Below, in pieces: positions 8,413 through 19,149 of a stretch of 34,589 nt of DNA. The position numbers and the translations under genes are program-made. Numbering within the stretch: position 1 is the stretch's first letter; every line of letters begins with the position of its first letter. Origin of the DNA: Candidatus Moraniibacteriota bacterium (GTDB lineage Bacteria > Patescibacteriota > Minisyncoccia > Moranbacterales > UBA1568); contig SSEF01000027.1 of the NCBI GenBank assembly GCA_008012175.1, forward strand, positions 1 to 34,589. Direction: 5' to 3'. The notes below the pieces were generated by a model. The model made no database searches and was not told the origin of the DNA. It was given only the letters and a program-made list of their open reading frames with translations.

Positions 8413-10863
8413 TCAGATCAGAGTGAAAGCGCCGACATGATCCCCGACCTGCGGCCGCATGACGCGCACCCCTTGGGTTACGCGAGAGAGGAGTGGTACC
8501 GACTGAAATGGCACACGGATGATGATGCCTTTTTCCGATGTTACAAGCATGTCAGCTTCTCCATCTTCCTCGCTCGTGATATGCGCTCCGACGAGTTTCC
8601 CGGTCTTCGCGGTGACATTCATCGTCTTGATGCCGGAACCGCCGCGCTTCTGGATCTTGTAATGTTTGAGATCGCTCCGTTTGCCGTATCCATTCTCAGA
8701 GAGAATAAGGAGCTCGCGGTCCTTGCCGCCCCTCTCGACGACATCCATCGCGACCACATGGTCCCCTGTCCGTAGCTTGATACCACGGACGCCAGCCGCT
8801 CCCCGGCCCATCGGGCGGACGTCGCCCTCCCCGAATCGGATCGCTTGGCCAGACCCGGTCGTAATGACGACTTCATCAGTGCCAGTTGTCGGAGCGACCC
8901 AATTGAGCGTGTCCCCTTTCTCGAGATTGATGGCAATGAGTCCGGAGCGGCGGACATTGGAAAACTCTTCGATCTTCGATTTCTTTACCGTCCCATCAGT
9001 CGTCGTCATGAAGAGGAACTTCGACGCGTCATCCTTGCCAAGCGCGATGAGAGCCGTGATCTTCTCCTCGTTCGAAAGTTGGAGAAAATTTACGATCGCC
9101 TGTCCTTTGGCCGTCCGTGTCGACTCAGGGATCTCATATGCCTTAGTCTGAAAGACTTTGCCCGTGTCAGTGAAGAACATGAGGCTATCGTGCGTCTCGA
9201 TGGTAAGGACCTTCGCGATCTTGTCCTCCTCTTTTGTCGTCGCGCCGATCACGCCTTTTCCGCCGCGCTTCTGCACACGGTAGACGCTCGGATTCATGCG
9301 CTTGATATAGCCGTCATCAGTGAGGGTGATGATCGCCTCCTCGTTCGGGATGAGGTCTTCTTGCTTGAATTCTCCGATCCCGCCCTTCACCACTTTTGTC
9401 CGTCGGTCATCGCCGAACTTCTCTTTCACCTCGGTAAGTTCGGTTTTCACGAGCGCCAGGATTTTCTTCTTGTGCTTGAGCAGGTCTTCAAGATACGCGA
9501 TGAGCTTGAGCTTTTCAGCAAGCTCGTCCTCAATCTTCTTGCGCTCGAGACCGGCGAGCGTCTGGAGCCGCATCTCGAGAATGGCTGCTGCCTGCTTGTC
9601 GGACAGCTTGAATTTCTTCATGAGGTTGGCGTGCGCCTCTTCCTTGGTCGGCGACTGCTTGATCGTCTTGATGATCTCGTCGATATGATCGAGCGCCTTC
9701 TTGAGGCCTTCGAGGATATGGGCACGATCCTTGGCCTTCTGTAGTTCGTATTCGCTCCGCCGCGTGACGACACGCTCACGATGGACGATGTAGTGCTCGA
9801 GGATCGACTTCAGGTTGAGGATCTGGGGATCGACGCCATCGACGAGCGCCAACATGTTCACGTTGAAGTTCTTCTGGAGATCGGTGAGTGTATAGAGCTT
9901 GTTCAGGACCTTCTGCGGAAATGCGTCCTTCTTCAAGTCGATCACGATGCGGACACCGTCTTTGTCAGACTCATCGCGAAGGTCCCGAATCCCCTGGATT
10001 TTGTCTTCCTTCACGAGCTCAGCGATCTTCTCGATGAGAGCCGCCTTATTCGTCGCATACGTCATCTCGGACACGATGATCTGAAATGCGCCCGCTTTTG
10101 TCTCGATAATCTCAGCCACTGCACGCGTAACAATCGGCCCGCGACCCGTTGCATAGGTCTCACGGATATCTCGGGTATTGTAGATGATACCGCCCGTCGG
10201 AAAGTCCGGTCCCTTAATGAACTGCATCAGATCATCCACGTCACATTCCGGATTGTCGATCTGGAAAGAGATCGCATCGACGAGCTCCCCAAGATTGTGC
10301 GGCGCAATGTTCGATGCCATGCCGACCGCGATACCGACCGTGCCGTTCAGAAGAAGCTGTGGCAGTTTTGCCGGGAGCACGACTGGCTCTTCATGCACGC
10401 CATCGAAGTTCGGAATAAAGTCTACAGTATCCTTCTCGATGTCGATGAGCATCTCTTCGGCGATCGCCTTGAGCTTCGCCTCGGTATACCGGTAGGCTGC
10501 CGCCCGATCGCCATCCATCGAGCCAAAGTTTCCCTGCCCCCAGATGAGCGGGTAGCGAAGCGAGAAGTCCTGTGCCATGCGGACCATGGTATCGTAGACC
10601 GCTGTGTCACCGTGCGGATGGTACTTTCCGAGCACTTCACCGACAACCGTCGCGGACTTTCGAAATTTCGCACCCGAACGAAGCCCTGTCGACCACATCG
10701 AGTAAAGGATGCGGCGATGAACCGGTTTTAGACCGTCACGGACATCCGGCAGGGCACGGCCCACGATGACAGACATCGCGTAGTCGAGGTATGACTGTTT
10801 TACTTCCTCCGTGATATTGCGACCCTCGATACGGCCGGCATGGAATTCATTCTTTTCTGACAT
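8413..10863 (-). CDS. gyrA: DNA gyrase subunit A
   Basis: [61 protein letters not shown]-terminal beta-pinwheel repeats. Confidence 0.98.
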   Translation of the reverse strand: MSEKNEFHAGRIEGRNITEEVKQSYLDYAMSVIVGRALPDVRDGLKPVHRRILYSMWSTGLRSGAKFRKSATVVGEVLGKYHPHGDTAVYDTMVRMAQDFSLRYPLIWGQGNFGSMDGDRAAAYRYTEAKLKAIAEEMLIDIEKDTVDFIPNFDGVHEEPVVLPAKLPQLLLNGTVGIAVGMASNIAPHNLGELVDAISFQIDNPECDVDDLMQFIKGPDFPTGGIIYNTRDIRETYATGRGPIVTRAVAEIIETKAGAFQIIVSEMTYATNKAALIEKIAELVKEDKIQGIRDLRDESDKDGVRIVIDLKKDAFPQKVLNKLYTLTDLQKNFNVNMLALVDGVDPQILNLKSILEHYIVHRERVVTRRSEYELQKAKDRAHILEGLKKALDHIDEIIKTIKQSPTKEEAHANLMKKFKLSDKQAAAILEMRLQTLAGLERKKIEDELAEKLKLIAYLEDLLKHKKKILALVKTELTEVKEKFGDDRRTKVVKGGIGEFKQEDLIPNEEAIITLTDDGYIKRMNPSVYRVQKRGGKGVIGATTKEEDKIAKVLTIETHDSLMFFTDTGKVFQTKAYEIPESTRTAKGQAIVNFLQLSNEEKITALIALGKDDASKFLFMTTTDGTVKKSKIEEFSNVRRSGLIAINLEKGDTLNWVAPTTGTDEVVITTGSGQAIRFGEGDVRPMGRGAAGVRGIKLRTGDHVVAMDVVERGGKDRELLILSENGYGKRSDLKHYKIQKRGGSGIKTMNVTAKTGKLVGAHITSEEDGEADMLVTSEKGIIIRVPFQSVPLLSRVTQGVRVMRPQVGDHVGAFTLI

Positions 10864-10875
10864 AGGTAATTTTGA

Positions 10876-11256
10876 CTAACGTGCAAGTGCCCCCTCTGAA
10901 CTCTGCGCTTCTTTTGGAACAATGCCTTGTTCGCCCGGATCGAGGCGAGCACGATTCTCTACTTGTTCGCGAAGAAACTCCTCGCCAGACTTCGGTGTCC
11001 CAGCTTCCATAGCCTTCTCTCCCGAAAGTATATCGTCCAAAGAAAAATCTGACGGCTTCGGTAGAATTCCATTGCCTGCCACTGCGCCATCTGCCGATTC
11101 AGTCTTTGTTCGCTTGAGATTTTCAGACACCGTAAGTGACCAGATGATAAGCACAAAGAACATGGAGGCAAGCGCGCAGCCAATGACATAGCGCTGACGG
11201 ACCGATTCTGGCTTCATTTTTACCCTTTCAATCCAACCTTCAAGACTCCAGCGCAT
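10876..11256 (-). CDS. Hypothetical single-pass membrane protein
   Basis: 126 aa with TM YVIGCALASMFFVLIIWSLTVS, directly upstream of gyrA on the same strand. Confidence 0.6.
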   Translation of the reverse strand: MRWSLEGWIERVKMKPESVRQRYVIGCALASMFFVLIIWSLTVSENLKRTKTESADGAVAGNGILPKPSDFSLDDILSGEKAMEAGTPKSGEEFLREQVENRARLDPGEQGIVPKEAQSSEGALAR

Positions 11257-11268
11257 AAAAAACGACCA

Positions 11269-11928
11269 TTAATTCTTTGCAAGGAGCACAATTTCCATAT
11301 TCTTTCCTTCGAGATCCTTCTTTTTAACATTCCATTTTGCAATGGTTTCCCTTGGGCAATTCCCCATAACCTTACAAAATGACTTCTCGTCCGGCAAAGC
11401 TGTCGTCATGCCGGCAATTTTATAATGCATCGGGATAACCGTTTTTGGCTCGATTTTCCGGACAAGCTCATCAATCACATCGATGGGGAGAGTGTCTCCA
11501 CCACCCACCGGGATAAACAACACATCCACTCCCGTAAGTCGTTCGATTACGTCCGCTGCCGGCTCGCCCGCAAGACCTCCAAGAAAACAGAGTCTCATTT
11601 CCTCGGTCTCAAACAAGAAAATTGTATTTTTGGCGGCTTTAGGAGACATGCTCTCCTTACTAACGCTTGGAAAGCCAAGAATGGATATTCCCCGAGCCGA
11701 ATATTCGCCAGGCGAAAAAATTTTTACCGGACTTCCCTTGATCACCTCCAGCCCAACCGCGTCCGGGGACTGATGCGAGAGGAGGAGGATGCCTGCCTCG
11801 CCTTGTGGTGCACGAAGTCCCAGGCCTTTATCTGGCACATCAGTGACAATCACAACGTCTTCCGTTGCCCGGCCGTTTGGCTTAGTTGTGATCTTGAAGC
11901 AATAGTCTCCGTAATACTGGATATTCAT
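11269..11928 (-). CDS. Metallo-beta-lactamase-fold (UPF0173-like) protein
   Basis: MNIQYYGDYCFKITTKPNG..., LLLSHQSPDAV, FLGGLAGEPAADVIERLTGVDVLFIPVGGGDTLPI, VIPMHYKI; start shortened to ATG 11928. Confidence 0.8.
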   Translation of the reverse strand: MNIQYYGDYCFKITTKPNGRATEDVVIVTDVPDKGLGLRAPQGEAGILLLSHQSPDAVGLEVIKGSPVKIFSPGEYSARGISILGFPSVSKESMSPKAAKNTIFLFETEEMRLCFLGGLAGEPAADVIERLTGVDVLFIPVGGGDTLPIDVIDELVRKIEPKTVIPMHYKIAGMTTALPDEKSFCKVMGNCPRETIAKWNVKKKDLEGKNMEIVLLAKN

Positions 11929-12120
11929 ACGAAAGCATCCTCTTATGCACAAAGAATACGCTTATCCTAGCAGGATTTCCCTCTCAGAGCAAGATACTGA
12001 GACTACTGCTATGGCTCAGCCAATCAACCTCCATATCTATTTTTAATATTGACTTTTTTACTTATAAATGTCTTATTAAATATGATATTTTATCAACAGG
12101 GGCGATAGGGTATAGTCGTT

Positions 12121-12196
12121 TCTTTATTAGTTCAATGGAAGAGCATCGGGTTTAGATTCTAAATACTCCTCTCTTCAAATTTGTAATCCCGGATAG
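12121..12196 (+). pseudogene. tRNA-like relic (degenerate)
   Basis: D-arm-like TTAGTTCAATGGAAGAGCA, anticodon-loop-like TTTAGAT, T-loop-like TTCAAAT in roughly correct spacing; acceptor and T stems do not pair. Confidence 0.3.
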
Positions 12197-12369
12197 ACTT
12201 GATTTTTTCTCTCGCTGCTGATAGAATGTTCGCACGTGTTTCTGGTATTTTCTAAGCCTTGAGACAACTGAATACGGGATGCTTGAATCCCGATTGAGAA
12301 GCCGCCTGTCCGTTTCCCTTCTCTTTTGAGACCTTCTTGCACCCCAAATTCCGGGGTTTTAATTTTTTA

Positions 12370-12388
12370 CGGAGCTTCCCCGGCTCCG
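12370..12388 (+). promoter_or_regulatory. Leader hairpin just upstream of the rpsA-like start
   Basis: CGGAGC-ttccccg-GCTCCG, preceded by ACCCC-aaattcc-GGGGTTTTAATTTTTT (12341-12368). Confidence 0.35.
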
Positions 12389-12405
12389 CACCCGTTACAA
12401 CGCCT

Positions 12406-13539
12406 ATGTCCATGTCCAACAACATGACCGATCTGAAGCTGAAAAGTAATATGACCGAGCTCGAACAGCTCTACGAAGCCCATTCTGCGGCGATACCGGA
12501 AGTAGGCGATGTCGTTCCGGGCACCGTCATCTATGTCGGATCGAGCTCAGCACTGGTCGACCTCGGTCCCCTCGGCACCGGCATCGTCCTCGGCAAAGAG
12601 ATGAAAGACGGTCTCGGCGGCGGCGTAAAGCTCCGTGTTGGTGACCAGGTTCAGGCGACCCTCATGAGCTTCGAGAATGAGGACGGCATGATCGAGCTTT
12701 CGATCCGTGAAGCTTCCTATGACAAGAGCTGGGAAGATATCGAGAATAAGCTCCGGGGCAAGGAAGTTGTGGAGACAAAGGTAAGTGATGCTAACAAAGG
12801 AGGTCTCATGATAGAGGTAAATGGTATTCCGGGCTTCCTCCCGGTTTCCCAACTCGCAAGCGAACATTATCCGCGCGTTGAAGACGGCGATAAGAACAAG
12901 ATCCTCGATCTCCTGAAGAAACTTGTCGGTGAGACGCTCTCCGTCCGCATCCTCGATGCTGACCGCGAGAGCGAGAAGCTTATTGTTTCTGAAAAGGCTG
13001 CTCAGAGCGAGAAGGAAAAGGAATTTCTCAACCTGCTCCATGTCGGCGATACGATCGAAGGTACTGTCTCCGGCGTGGTCGACTTTGGCGCTTTCGTAAA
13101 ATTCGCCCTCCCCGGCGAACACGCGGACAAGCGACTCGAAGGACTCGTTCACATCTCCGAACTCGCCTGGCAGCTGATCGATGATCCGCGCGAGATCGTC
13201 AAAACCGGCGATACCGTTTCGGCCAAGATCATCGGCATCGACGACAATCGCATTTCACTCTCCATGAAGGCCCTGAAAGCCGACCCGTGGGAGCATGTCG
13301 GCGAGCGCTACAAGGTCGGCGACGAAGTCCCAGGCACGGTCGACAAGATGAACCCCTTTGGCGCGTTCGTCTATCTCGACAAGGACATCCACGGGCTCGC
13401 GCACGTTTCGGAATTCTCCGACATCTATCCGGGCCGCAAGATGGAAGAAGTCTTCGAGGTCGGCAAGCCGTACACCTGGAAGATCCTCTCGATCGAGCCC
13501 CGGACGCACCGTCTCGGACTTCTCCCGGTCAAGAAGTAA
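12406..13539 (+). CDS. rpsA: 30S ribosomal protein S1-like, multiple S1 domains
   Basis: Repeated S1 motifs: GDVVPGTVIYVGSSSALVDLG, GDTIEGTVSGVVDFGAFVKF...LEGLVHISELAW, GDEVPGTVDKMNPFGAFVYLDKDIHGLAHVSE. Confidence 0.92.
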   Translation: MSMSNNMTDLKLKSNMTELEQLYEAHSAAIPEVGDVVPGTVIYVGSSSALVDLGPLGTGIVLGKEMKDGLGGGVKLRVGDQVQATLMSFENEDGMIELSIREASYDKSWEDIENKLRGKEVVETKVSDANKGGLMIEVNGIPGFLPVSQLASEHYPRVEDGDKNKILDLLKKLVGETLSVRILDADRESEKLIVSEKAAQSEKEKEFLNLLHVGDTIEGTVSGVVDFGAFVKFALPGEHADKRLEGLVHISELAWQLIDDPREIVKTGDTVSAKIIGIDDNRISLSMKALKADPWEHVGERYKVGDEVPGTVDKMNPFGAFVYLDKDIHGLAHVSEFSDIYPGRKMEEVFEVGKPYTWKILSIEPRTHRLGLLPVKK

Positions 13540-13548
13540 TGTGCCATC

Positions 13549-13570
13549 GCGCCCCTCTCTGGAGGGGCGC
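13549..13570 (+). terminator. Intrinsic terminator or hairpin after rpsA
   Basis: GCGCCCCTC-tctg-GAGGGGCGC-TTT. Confidence 0.7.
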
Positions 13571-13599
13571 TTTCGTAAGTAGCCGATATCCGAACTAAC

Positions 13600-14163
13600 A
13601 TGAAAAACGTTTTCATCGTCTCCGGTGCTGCCGGATCAGGAAAGGACTCTATCATCGACGCGCTCCAATCAACCCTTCCAATTGAACGCATCATCACAAC
13701 CACGACGCGGGCAAAAAGACCAGGGGAATCTGAGGGAAACCCTTACTACTTCCTCTCCCCCGAAGAATTTGAACACCGCGTTGAAAACGGAGAATTTGCC
13801 GAACACTCTATAAACGAGAACGGTGGACGCTATGGCGTAACACATTCCGAACTCGAACGAATTACTGAAAAAGGCGGAATCGCCATCTGGCGAGTCGACT
13901 GGAAGGGCGTTATATCGATAAAGAAACTCTTTCCGGAAATTCCCGCCATCTATATATCGGCACCCATCGAGCTACTTGAAGCGCGCCTCCGCAAACGTGA
14001 TCAAGAGAAACCGGAGTCTTACTTCCAAGAGCGCATGGCCTATACCGTGGAATGGCTCAATCATCTCGATATCTATGACTACAGGGTTGAAAATGAAGAG
14101 GGCAAACTCGATGACGCGGTCAAGCAAGTCAAGACGATCATCGAATCCCGCCTCAAAGACTAG
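13600..14163 (+). CDS. gmk: Guanylate kinase family protein
   Basis: FIVSGAAGSGKDSIIDAL P-loop, TTTTRAKRPGESEGNPYYFLSPEEFE, RLRKRDQE. Confidence 0.92.
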   Translation: MKNVFIVSGAAGSGKDSIIDALQSTLPIERIITTTTRAKRPGESEGNPYYFLSPEEFEHRVENGEFAEHSINENGGRYGVTHSELERITEKGGIAIWRVDWKGVISIKKLFPEIPAIYISAPIELLEARLRKRDQEKPESYFQERMAYTVEWLNHLDIYDYRVENEEGKLDDAVKQVKTIIESRLKD

Positions 14164-14177
14164 CGGCCTCGCCAGGA

Positions 14178-14893
14178 CTCATGGCGGGCTTGTATTCATC
14201 CGCCGTTTTCAGAATGCGCTGGCAAAACACGAGTTCCTTCCGCGCGGTTCGAAGGTCATCGTCGCTGTCTCAGGTGGGCCGGATAGCGTCGCACTCCTGA
14301 CAGTCCTGGTACGACTTCGGGAAAAGCACGGATTTACCCTCCGCGCCGCCCATGTGAACTACCAGCTTCGCGGGTGCGATTCCGAACAAGATGAAGCACT
14401 TGTGCGAAAGCACTGCAAATCGTTATCTGTTCCGCTTTCGGTGCTTCATCCGAAAGAGCGCCCGGATAGTAATATCGAGGAGCGATTGCGTCATATCCGA
14501 TACCATTTTTTCGAGCGCCTTAGAAAAAAATATGATTTTGATGTGATCGTGACTGCGCATACGATGAATGACGTCGCTGAAACCCTGCTCCTCAACCTCA
14601 TTCGCGGAGCTGGAGAGAAGGGCCTCTCGCCTTTTCAGAGGCCGGTTTCTTCATTATCGCGCCCATTCGTCCATTTACAGAAGTCTGAGATTCTCGACTT
14701 TCTCCAGGATGAGAAAATCCCCTTCCGCATTGACCGAAGCAACGCCTCGCGGCGGTTTACCCGAAATCGTGTCCGCCACGAGCTCCTACCACTCCTCGAG
14801 ACATTTAATCCTTCGATCGTCGAAGCTTTAGCGAGAGCCGCGACAGCCATTGGCCGGGAAGGAAGAAAAAACCCGCCTTCCCGCGAGGCTTGA
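14178..14893 (+). CDS. tilS: tRNA(Ile)-lysidine synthase (minimal, catalytic domain only)
   Basis: VIVAVSGGPDSVALLTVLVRLREKHGFTLRAAHVNYQLRG PP-loop and HTMNDVAETLLLNLIRGAG; start uncertain, with no ATG near the conserved N-terminus in this frame. Confidence 0.88.
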
Positions 14894-14965
14894 AATACCC
14901 CTATTCTCGTGGTATGGTAGGGAATGCTTCGGAGTAATTCGTACGTTTTCCCAACCTAAAAATCT

Positions 14966-16804
14966 ATGGATAAGTTGATGAAGAATATCGGGCTCGTCGT
15001 ATTTCTCTTCCTGATGCTATCCGGCATCATGATTCTCTACTCTTCCCCTGAGAAACGCTCGCTCGATGTCTCGCTTTCAGAGCTTGTCACGGAAATCAAC
15101 AATGGCGAAGTGAAGGAAATTGTCGTCACCGGCAATGTTCTCGAGATCGTCAAGCAGGACGATACGAAGCAGAAGGCGAGTAAAGAGCCCGAGAGCTCGC
15201 TCACCGAGACGCTCGCCAACTACGGAATTGACAAGGAGCGATTCAAGGCGGTTTCGGTCACGGTAAAGGAAGACACTGGCTTCGGTTACTGGACCCTCAC
15301 GCTTCTCCCCTTCATTCTCCCCTTCATTCTTATCTCAGCCTTCATCTGGTTCATGATGCGGCAGGCGCAGCGTGGCAATGCACAGGCACTCAATTTCGGC
15401 ATGAGCCGCGCACGCGTTCTCGACCCCAAGGATAAGAAGAAGCGCATCACTTTCAAAGATGTCGCTGGCGCGACCGAAGCTAAGCAGGAACTTATGGAAG
15501 TGGTCGAATTCCTCCGTCAGCCGAAGAAATTCCTCGCGATGGGTGCCAAGATTCCGAAGGGCGTTCTCCTCCTCGGCCCTCCCGGCACCGGCAAGACACT
15601 CATGGCCAAAGCGGTTGCTGGTGAAGCTGGCGTCCCCTTCTTCAATATCAGTGGTAGTGAATTCGTCGAAATGTTTGTGGGTGTCGGCGCTAGCCGCGTC
15701 CGTGATCTCTTTAAACAGGCAAAGAAGAATGCTCCGGCTATTGTCTTCATAGATGAAATCGATGCTGTCGGACGGCATCGGGGTGCTGGGCTCGGCGGCG
15801 GGCACGACGAGCGTGAACAGACGCTCAATCAGATCCTTGTTGAAATGGATGGCTTTGAAACCGACCAGAGCGTCATCGTGATCGCTTCGACCAATCGCCC
15901 AGATGTTCTCGACCCAGCCCTCCTCCGTCCGGGACGCTTCGACCGCCGCGTAACCATGGATCTCCCTGATATCAACGAACGTGAAGCAATCCTGAAAATC
16001 CATACCAAGAACAAGCCCCTTGCTGGCGATGTGAATGTGCGACGCCTCGCAGAACGAACGCCTGGATTCTCAGGCGCTGATCTCGCTAACCTCGTGAACG
16101 AGGGTGCGATTCTCGCTACTCGCCGAAACATGAAGGAAATTGGCATGCAGGAACTCGCCGAATCGATTGAAAAGGTCATCCTTGGTCCAGAACGTCGGAG
16201 CCGTGCTATCAATGAGAAAGAGAAGAAAGTGGTTGCCTATCATGAGGGTGGGCATGCGCTCGTCGGTGCCAGCCTCGCAAATGCCGATCCAGTTCACAAA
16301 GTCTCGATCATCTCACGCGGGCATGCCGGCGGCTATACGCTCGCGGTACCGGCCGAGGACAAGACTCTTCACACCGACCGTTACTTCATTGATGAGCTTG
16401 CTGTTCTCCTCGGTGGTTATGCGAGCGAAAAGCTTGTTTTTGGCGATGTCACGACCGGTCCTTCGAATGATCTCGAACGCGCTACCCAAATGGCCCGCAA
16501 TATGGTTACGCGCTACGGCATGAGCCGACTCGGGGCCCGGACCTTCGGCAAAAAGGAAGAGCTCATCTTCCTTGGTCGCGAGATGCATGAAGAACGGAAC
16601 TACTCCGAAGAAACCGCCCGCTCTATCGATGCTGAAGTTTCGCGACTCATTTCCGAAGCTTTCAATCAAGCGACGGAAATTCTCTCCGGTAAACGTGTTC
16701 TGCTCGACCGTATTGCCACGACGCTTCTCGAGAAAGAGACGATTGAGAAGGATGAATTTGATGCACTCGTCAAAGCCGAAGTAGCCCCGGCGCCTGCACC
16801 ATAA
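14966..16804 (+). CDS. ftsH: ATP-dependent zinc metalloprotease FtsH
   Basis: [60 protein letters not shown] zinc-binding motif. Confidence 0.98.
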   Translation: MDKLMKNIGLVVFLFLMLSGIMILYSSPEKRSLDVSLSELVTEINNGEVKEIVVTGNVLEIVKQDDTKQKASKEPESSLTETLANYGIDKERFKAVSVTVKEDTGFGYWTLTLLPFILPFILISAFIWFMMRQAQRGNAQALNFGMSRARVLDPKDKKKRITFKDVAGATEAKQELMEVVEFLRQPKKFLAMGAKIPKGVLLLGPPGTGKTLMAKAVAGEAGVPFFNISGSEFVEMFVGVGASRVRDLFKQAKKNAPAIVFIDEIDAVGRHRGAGLGGGHDEREQTLNQILVEMDGFETDQSVIVIASTNRPDVLDPALLRPGRFDRRVTMDLPDINEREAILKIHTKNKPLAGDVNVRRLAERTPGFSGADLANLVNEGAILATRRNMKEIGMQELAESIEKVILGPERRSRAINEKEKKVVAYHEGGHALVGASLANADPVHKVSIISRGHAGGYTLAVPAEDKTLHTDRYFIDELAVLLGGYASEKLVFGDVTTGPSNDLERATQMARNMVTRYGMSRLGARTFGKKEELIFLGREMHEERNYSEETARSIDAEVSRLISEAFNQATEILSGKRVLLDRIATTLLEKETIEKDEFDALVKAEVAPAPAP

Positions 16805-16842
16805 GGAACAACGAAGCCTCTTACCCCTAGATCAATGGCACC

Positions 16843-17739
16843 ATGCCCGAAATGGTATCGCTAGTAGTGATTACCCGGAATTCTCTCCGGGATTTCTGGA
16901 AGCACAAATCCCTTTGGTGGTTTGCTGTGCCTGTTGGAACTTTGGTTGGTTTCAACACAGTGGTGTCGCAAGCCATCCAAAACCATATACCAAAAAACCC
17001 TGAGCTTTCTCCGTTATCAGTACTCCTCTCCGACTATAGACTTGTCCTTATTTTCAGCGGATCTCTTCTTGTTATTCTCTGTCAATCCGCAATTCGTGGA
17101 GCGCTCATTACAACCTTTGTTCACCAAGGGAGAAAATTTAACGGCTCTAGTCCTGCTACGGTAGATAAGAATTCTTTCTGGCACGACATGATTCGCGCTA
17201 GCTGGATCTCTGTTAGTCTTGAAGGCATCTACTGGCTGTTGCTTCTAGGTATTGGAGCTGCCGTAATCATGCCCGTCTTTCTCGCCCAATATTTCAACCC
17301 GTCTGTTACAGCAGTCATTTTTGAGCTTGGATCCTTACTTCTTTTAATCATCGGGGTCTACTTTTATCTGATCAAGGAGCTCTCTTGTTTCTACGCAATT
17401 CTCGGAAAGACAGGTTTTCGGAGTGCTAGTGATCTTGGTTTCCGACTTTTCCGAAAGAATACCTTTAGTACGCTGCTCTTTTTTTTGTATGCTGCACTGC
17501 TATCTCTTATTTTCAGCCTTTTCATTGAAAATCTTTTTGGATTGAGCAGCTTACCAATAGAACAATACCCCTCTTTTCCGTCTCTGCTTTCAGGTATTTT
17601 GTTTGGACTTTATTATATTTTTGACCAAATACTCAAAACCTCCTTTTTCCGATCTATCGCGAATACCAAAAAAAAATACGCCGTGGAGGAAGCGTTTCTC
17701 GAAGCGTCAAAAACACCATCAGGCATTTCTCCAAACTAG
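16843..17739 (+). CDS. Hypothetical polytopic membrane protein
   Basis: 298 aa with several hydrophobic segments. Confidence 0.8.
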   Translation: MPEMVSLVVITRNSLRDFWKHKSLWWFAVPVGTLVGFNTVVSQAIQNHIPKNPELSPLSVLLSDYRLVLIFSGSLLVILCQSAIRGALITTFVHQGRKFNGSSPATVDKNSFWHDMIRASWISVSLEGIYWLLLLGIGAAVIMPVFLAQYFNPSVTAVIFELGSLLLLIIGVYFYLIKELSCFYAILGKTGFRSASDLGFRLFRKNTFSTLLFFLYAALLSLIFSLFIENLFGLSSLPIEQYPSFPSLLSGILFGLYYIFDQILKTSFFRSIANTKKKYAVEEAFLEASKTPSGISPN

Positions 17740-17814
17740 ATTTTGAGGATTTGCCAGAGATAGAATTTATGCTACAGTACCCTCTGTGTTTCATTTCGAC
17801 CACATGTAGAATAA

Positions 17815-17888
17815 GGACAATTAGCTCAGTTGGTTAGAGCGTCACATTGACATTGTGAAGGTCACTGGTTCGAATCCAGTATTGTCCA
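17815..17888 (+). tRNA. tRNA-Val(GAC)
   Basis: Cloverleaf GGACAAT TAGCTCAGTTGGTTAGAGC..TCACA TTGACAT TGTGA..GGTTCGAATCC..ATTGTCCA. Confidence 0.95.
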
Positions 17889-18151
17889 CACTAAACGAAA
17901 CTTTACAAGTTCTTCCATGAGGAACAGGGCTAAGACGTTTGTCATAGCCTTTCTTTTAGAAATGCACACGTACATGCCGCCAATTTATAGAGGGAAATTT
18001 CCTGAGTTTTTAGGAAAGAAATTTACAAAGTTTTCTGTTTTTTATTTCTCATATCACACTTGACATAATAGTCATATTATTCTAAATTGATCGGAAACCA
18101 GGCTACGATGGCTGGTTGGTCGCAGTACATTGACATCAAAAGGAGAAGCAG

Positions 18152-18730
18152 ATGAGTCTAATCATTGCAACAATAGGCACCCGATCTGAAAAAGTCGTAG
18201 ATGGGCGGCGCCAGCAAGTCATTCCGTTCGTCGGAGCAGATCGTGAGGGCGAGTTCGCACAAATTGGGATTGGCTTCATCCTGCCCGACGAGAAGAAAGG
18301 GGGGATCTGGGGCACTGCGTTTCCCAATGCGCTCATCCAATCCTGGCGGGGCATGAAGATCCTCGAACAAATCGATTGCATCGGCAACGCTACGCTTTGT
18401 GCGTGTTGGACCATCGCGCAACGCACTATCCATGTCAGCGACGAGCGTCATTTCAACAAACTCGCCGAGCAGGTCGGCGGTGCTGACAAGTTACAAACGC
18501 TTCGCACTGAAATCCTCGGGTCCGCGCCAAGCGCCGATGAACTTGACGCCATGATCACGAACCTTCGTTTGAAGCATGTGGATGTAAGCGACCAGGAACT
18601 CAGAGAAGAAGTACGATCTGGACGGATCTCCACAAGCATCCTTATCGAGGCGATTGTGCGTGAGACAGAAGAGCACAGACATGCACGCAACCGCGAGAAA
18701 GGAGAAACAGGCACGCTCTCTCCCATGTAA
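18152..18730 (+). CDS. Hypothetical protein (192 aa)
   Basis: ORF with AGGAGAAG RBS just before ATG and a strong downstream terminator; no family recognised. Confidence 0.7.
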   Translation: MSLIIATIGTRSEKVVDGRRQQVIPFVGADREGEFAQIGIGFILPDEKKGGIWGTAFPNALIQSWRGMKILEQIDCIGNATLCACWTIAQRTIHVSDERHFNKLAEQVGGADKLQTLRTEILGSAPSADELDAMITNLRLKHVDVSDQELREEVRSGRISTSILIEAIVRETEEHRHARNREKGETGTLSPM

Positions 18731-18884
18731 GGAAAGTCTCAGCACGTTCTTCGAAAATCTCGACATTGCCGACTCCATCGGTAGCGGGCTCCATGATATG
18801 ATCGGACTGCTGCTGCCGAAACCAATCGCGCAGCGGAGCTTCCTCAGTAATGTTTCTTTCTTTTTTTCGAGGCGAAAGTGTCAG

Positions 18885-18922
18885 CCCCTGGAAAAGTCCT
18901 TCGGATGGGACTTTTTCAGGGG
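18885..18922 (+). terminator. Intrinsic terminator
   Basis: CCCCTGGAAAAGTCC-ttcggat-GGGACTTTTTCAGGGG-TTTT. Confidence 0.9.
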
Positions 18923-19061
18923 TTTTATTTATAGAAGTAAGCCATTTTTTAATTCTCCCTATTTTCCTTCTTTTAATTCTTCAATACGCTCGTATATTTC
19001 TGAAGGTTAGAAATTGCTTCTCTTTAAAATAAGACGTATTTCACTCAATATTTTCTATAAA

Positions 19062-19084
19062 AAACCACCTCAGTATGGTGGTTT
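19062..19084 (-). terminator. Intrinsic terminator (possibly bidirectional)
   Basis: AAACCACC-tcagtat-GGTGGTTT with flanking A/T runs. Confidence 0.75.
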
Positions 19085-19149
19085 CAAAAAAAAACAGACC
19101 CTCCCTTCACAGGAAAGGCTGCATTAAACAATTGTATCGGAGGCAGAGC

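Noticed and set aside
12233-12238. Other CACGTG hexamers (12233, 29131, 32515) as further parS sites
   Set aside because: Flanks do not match TGTTN/NAACA, so they are chance core matches
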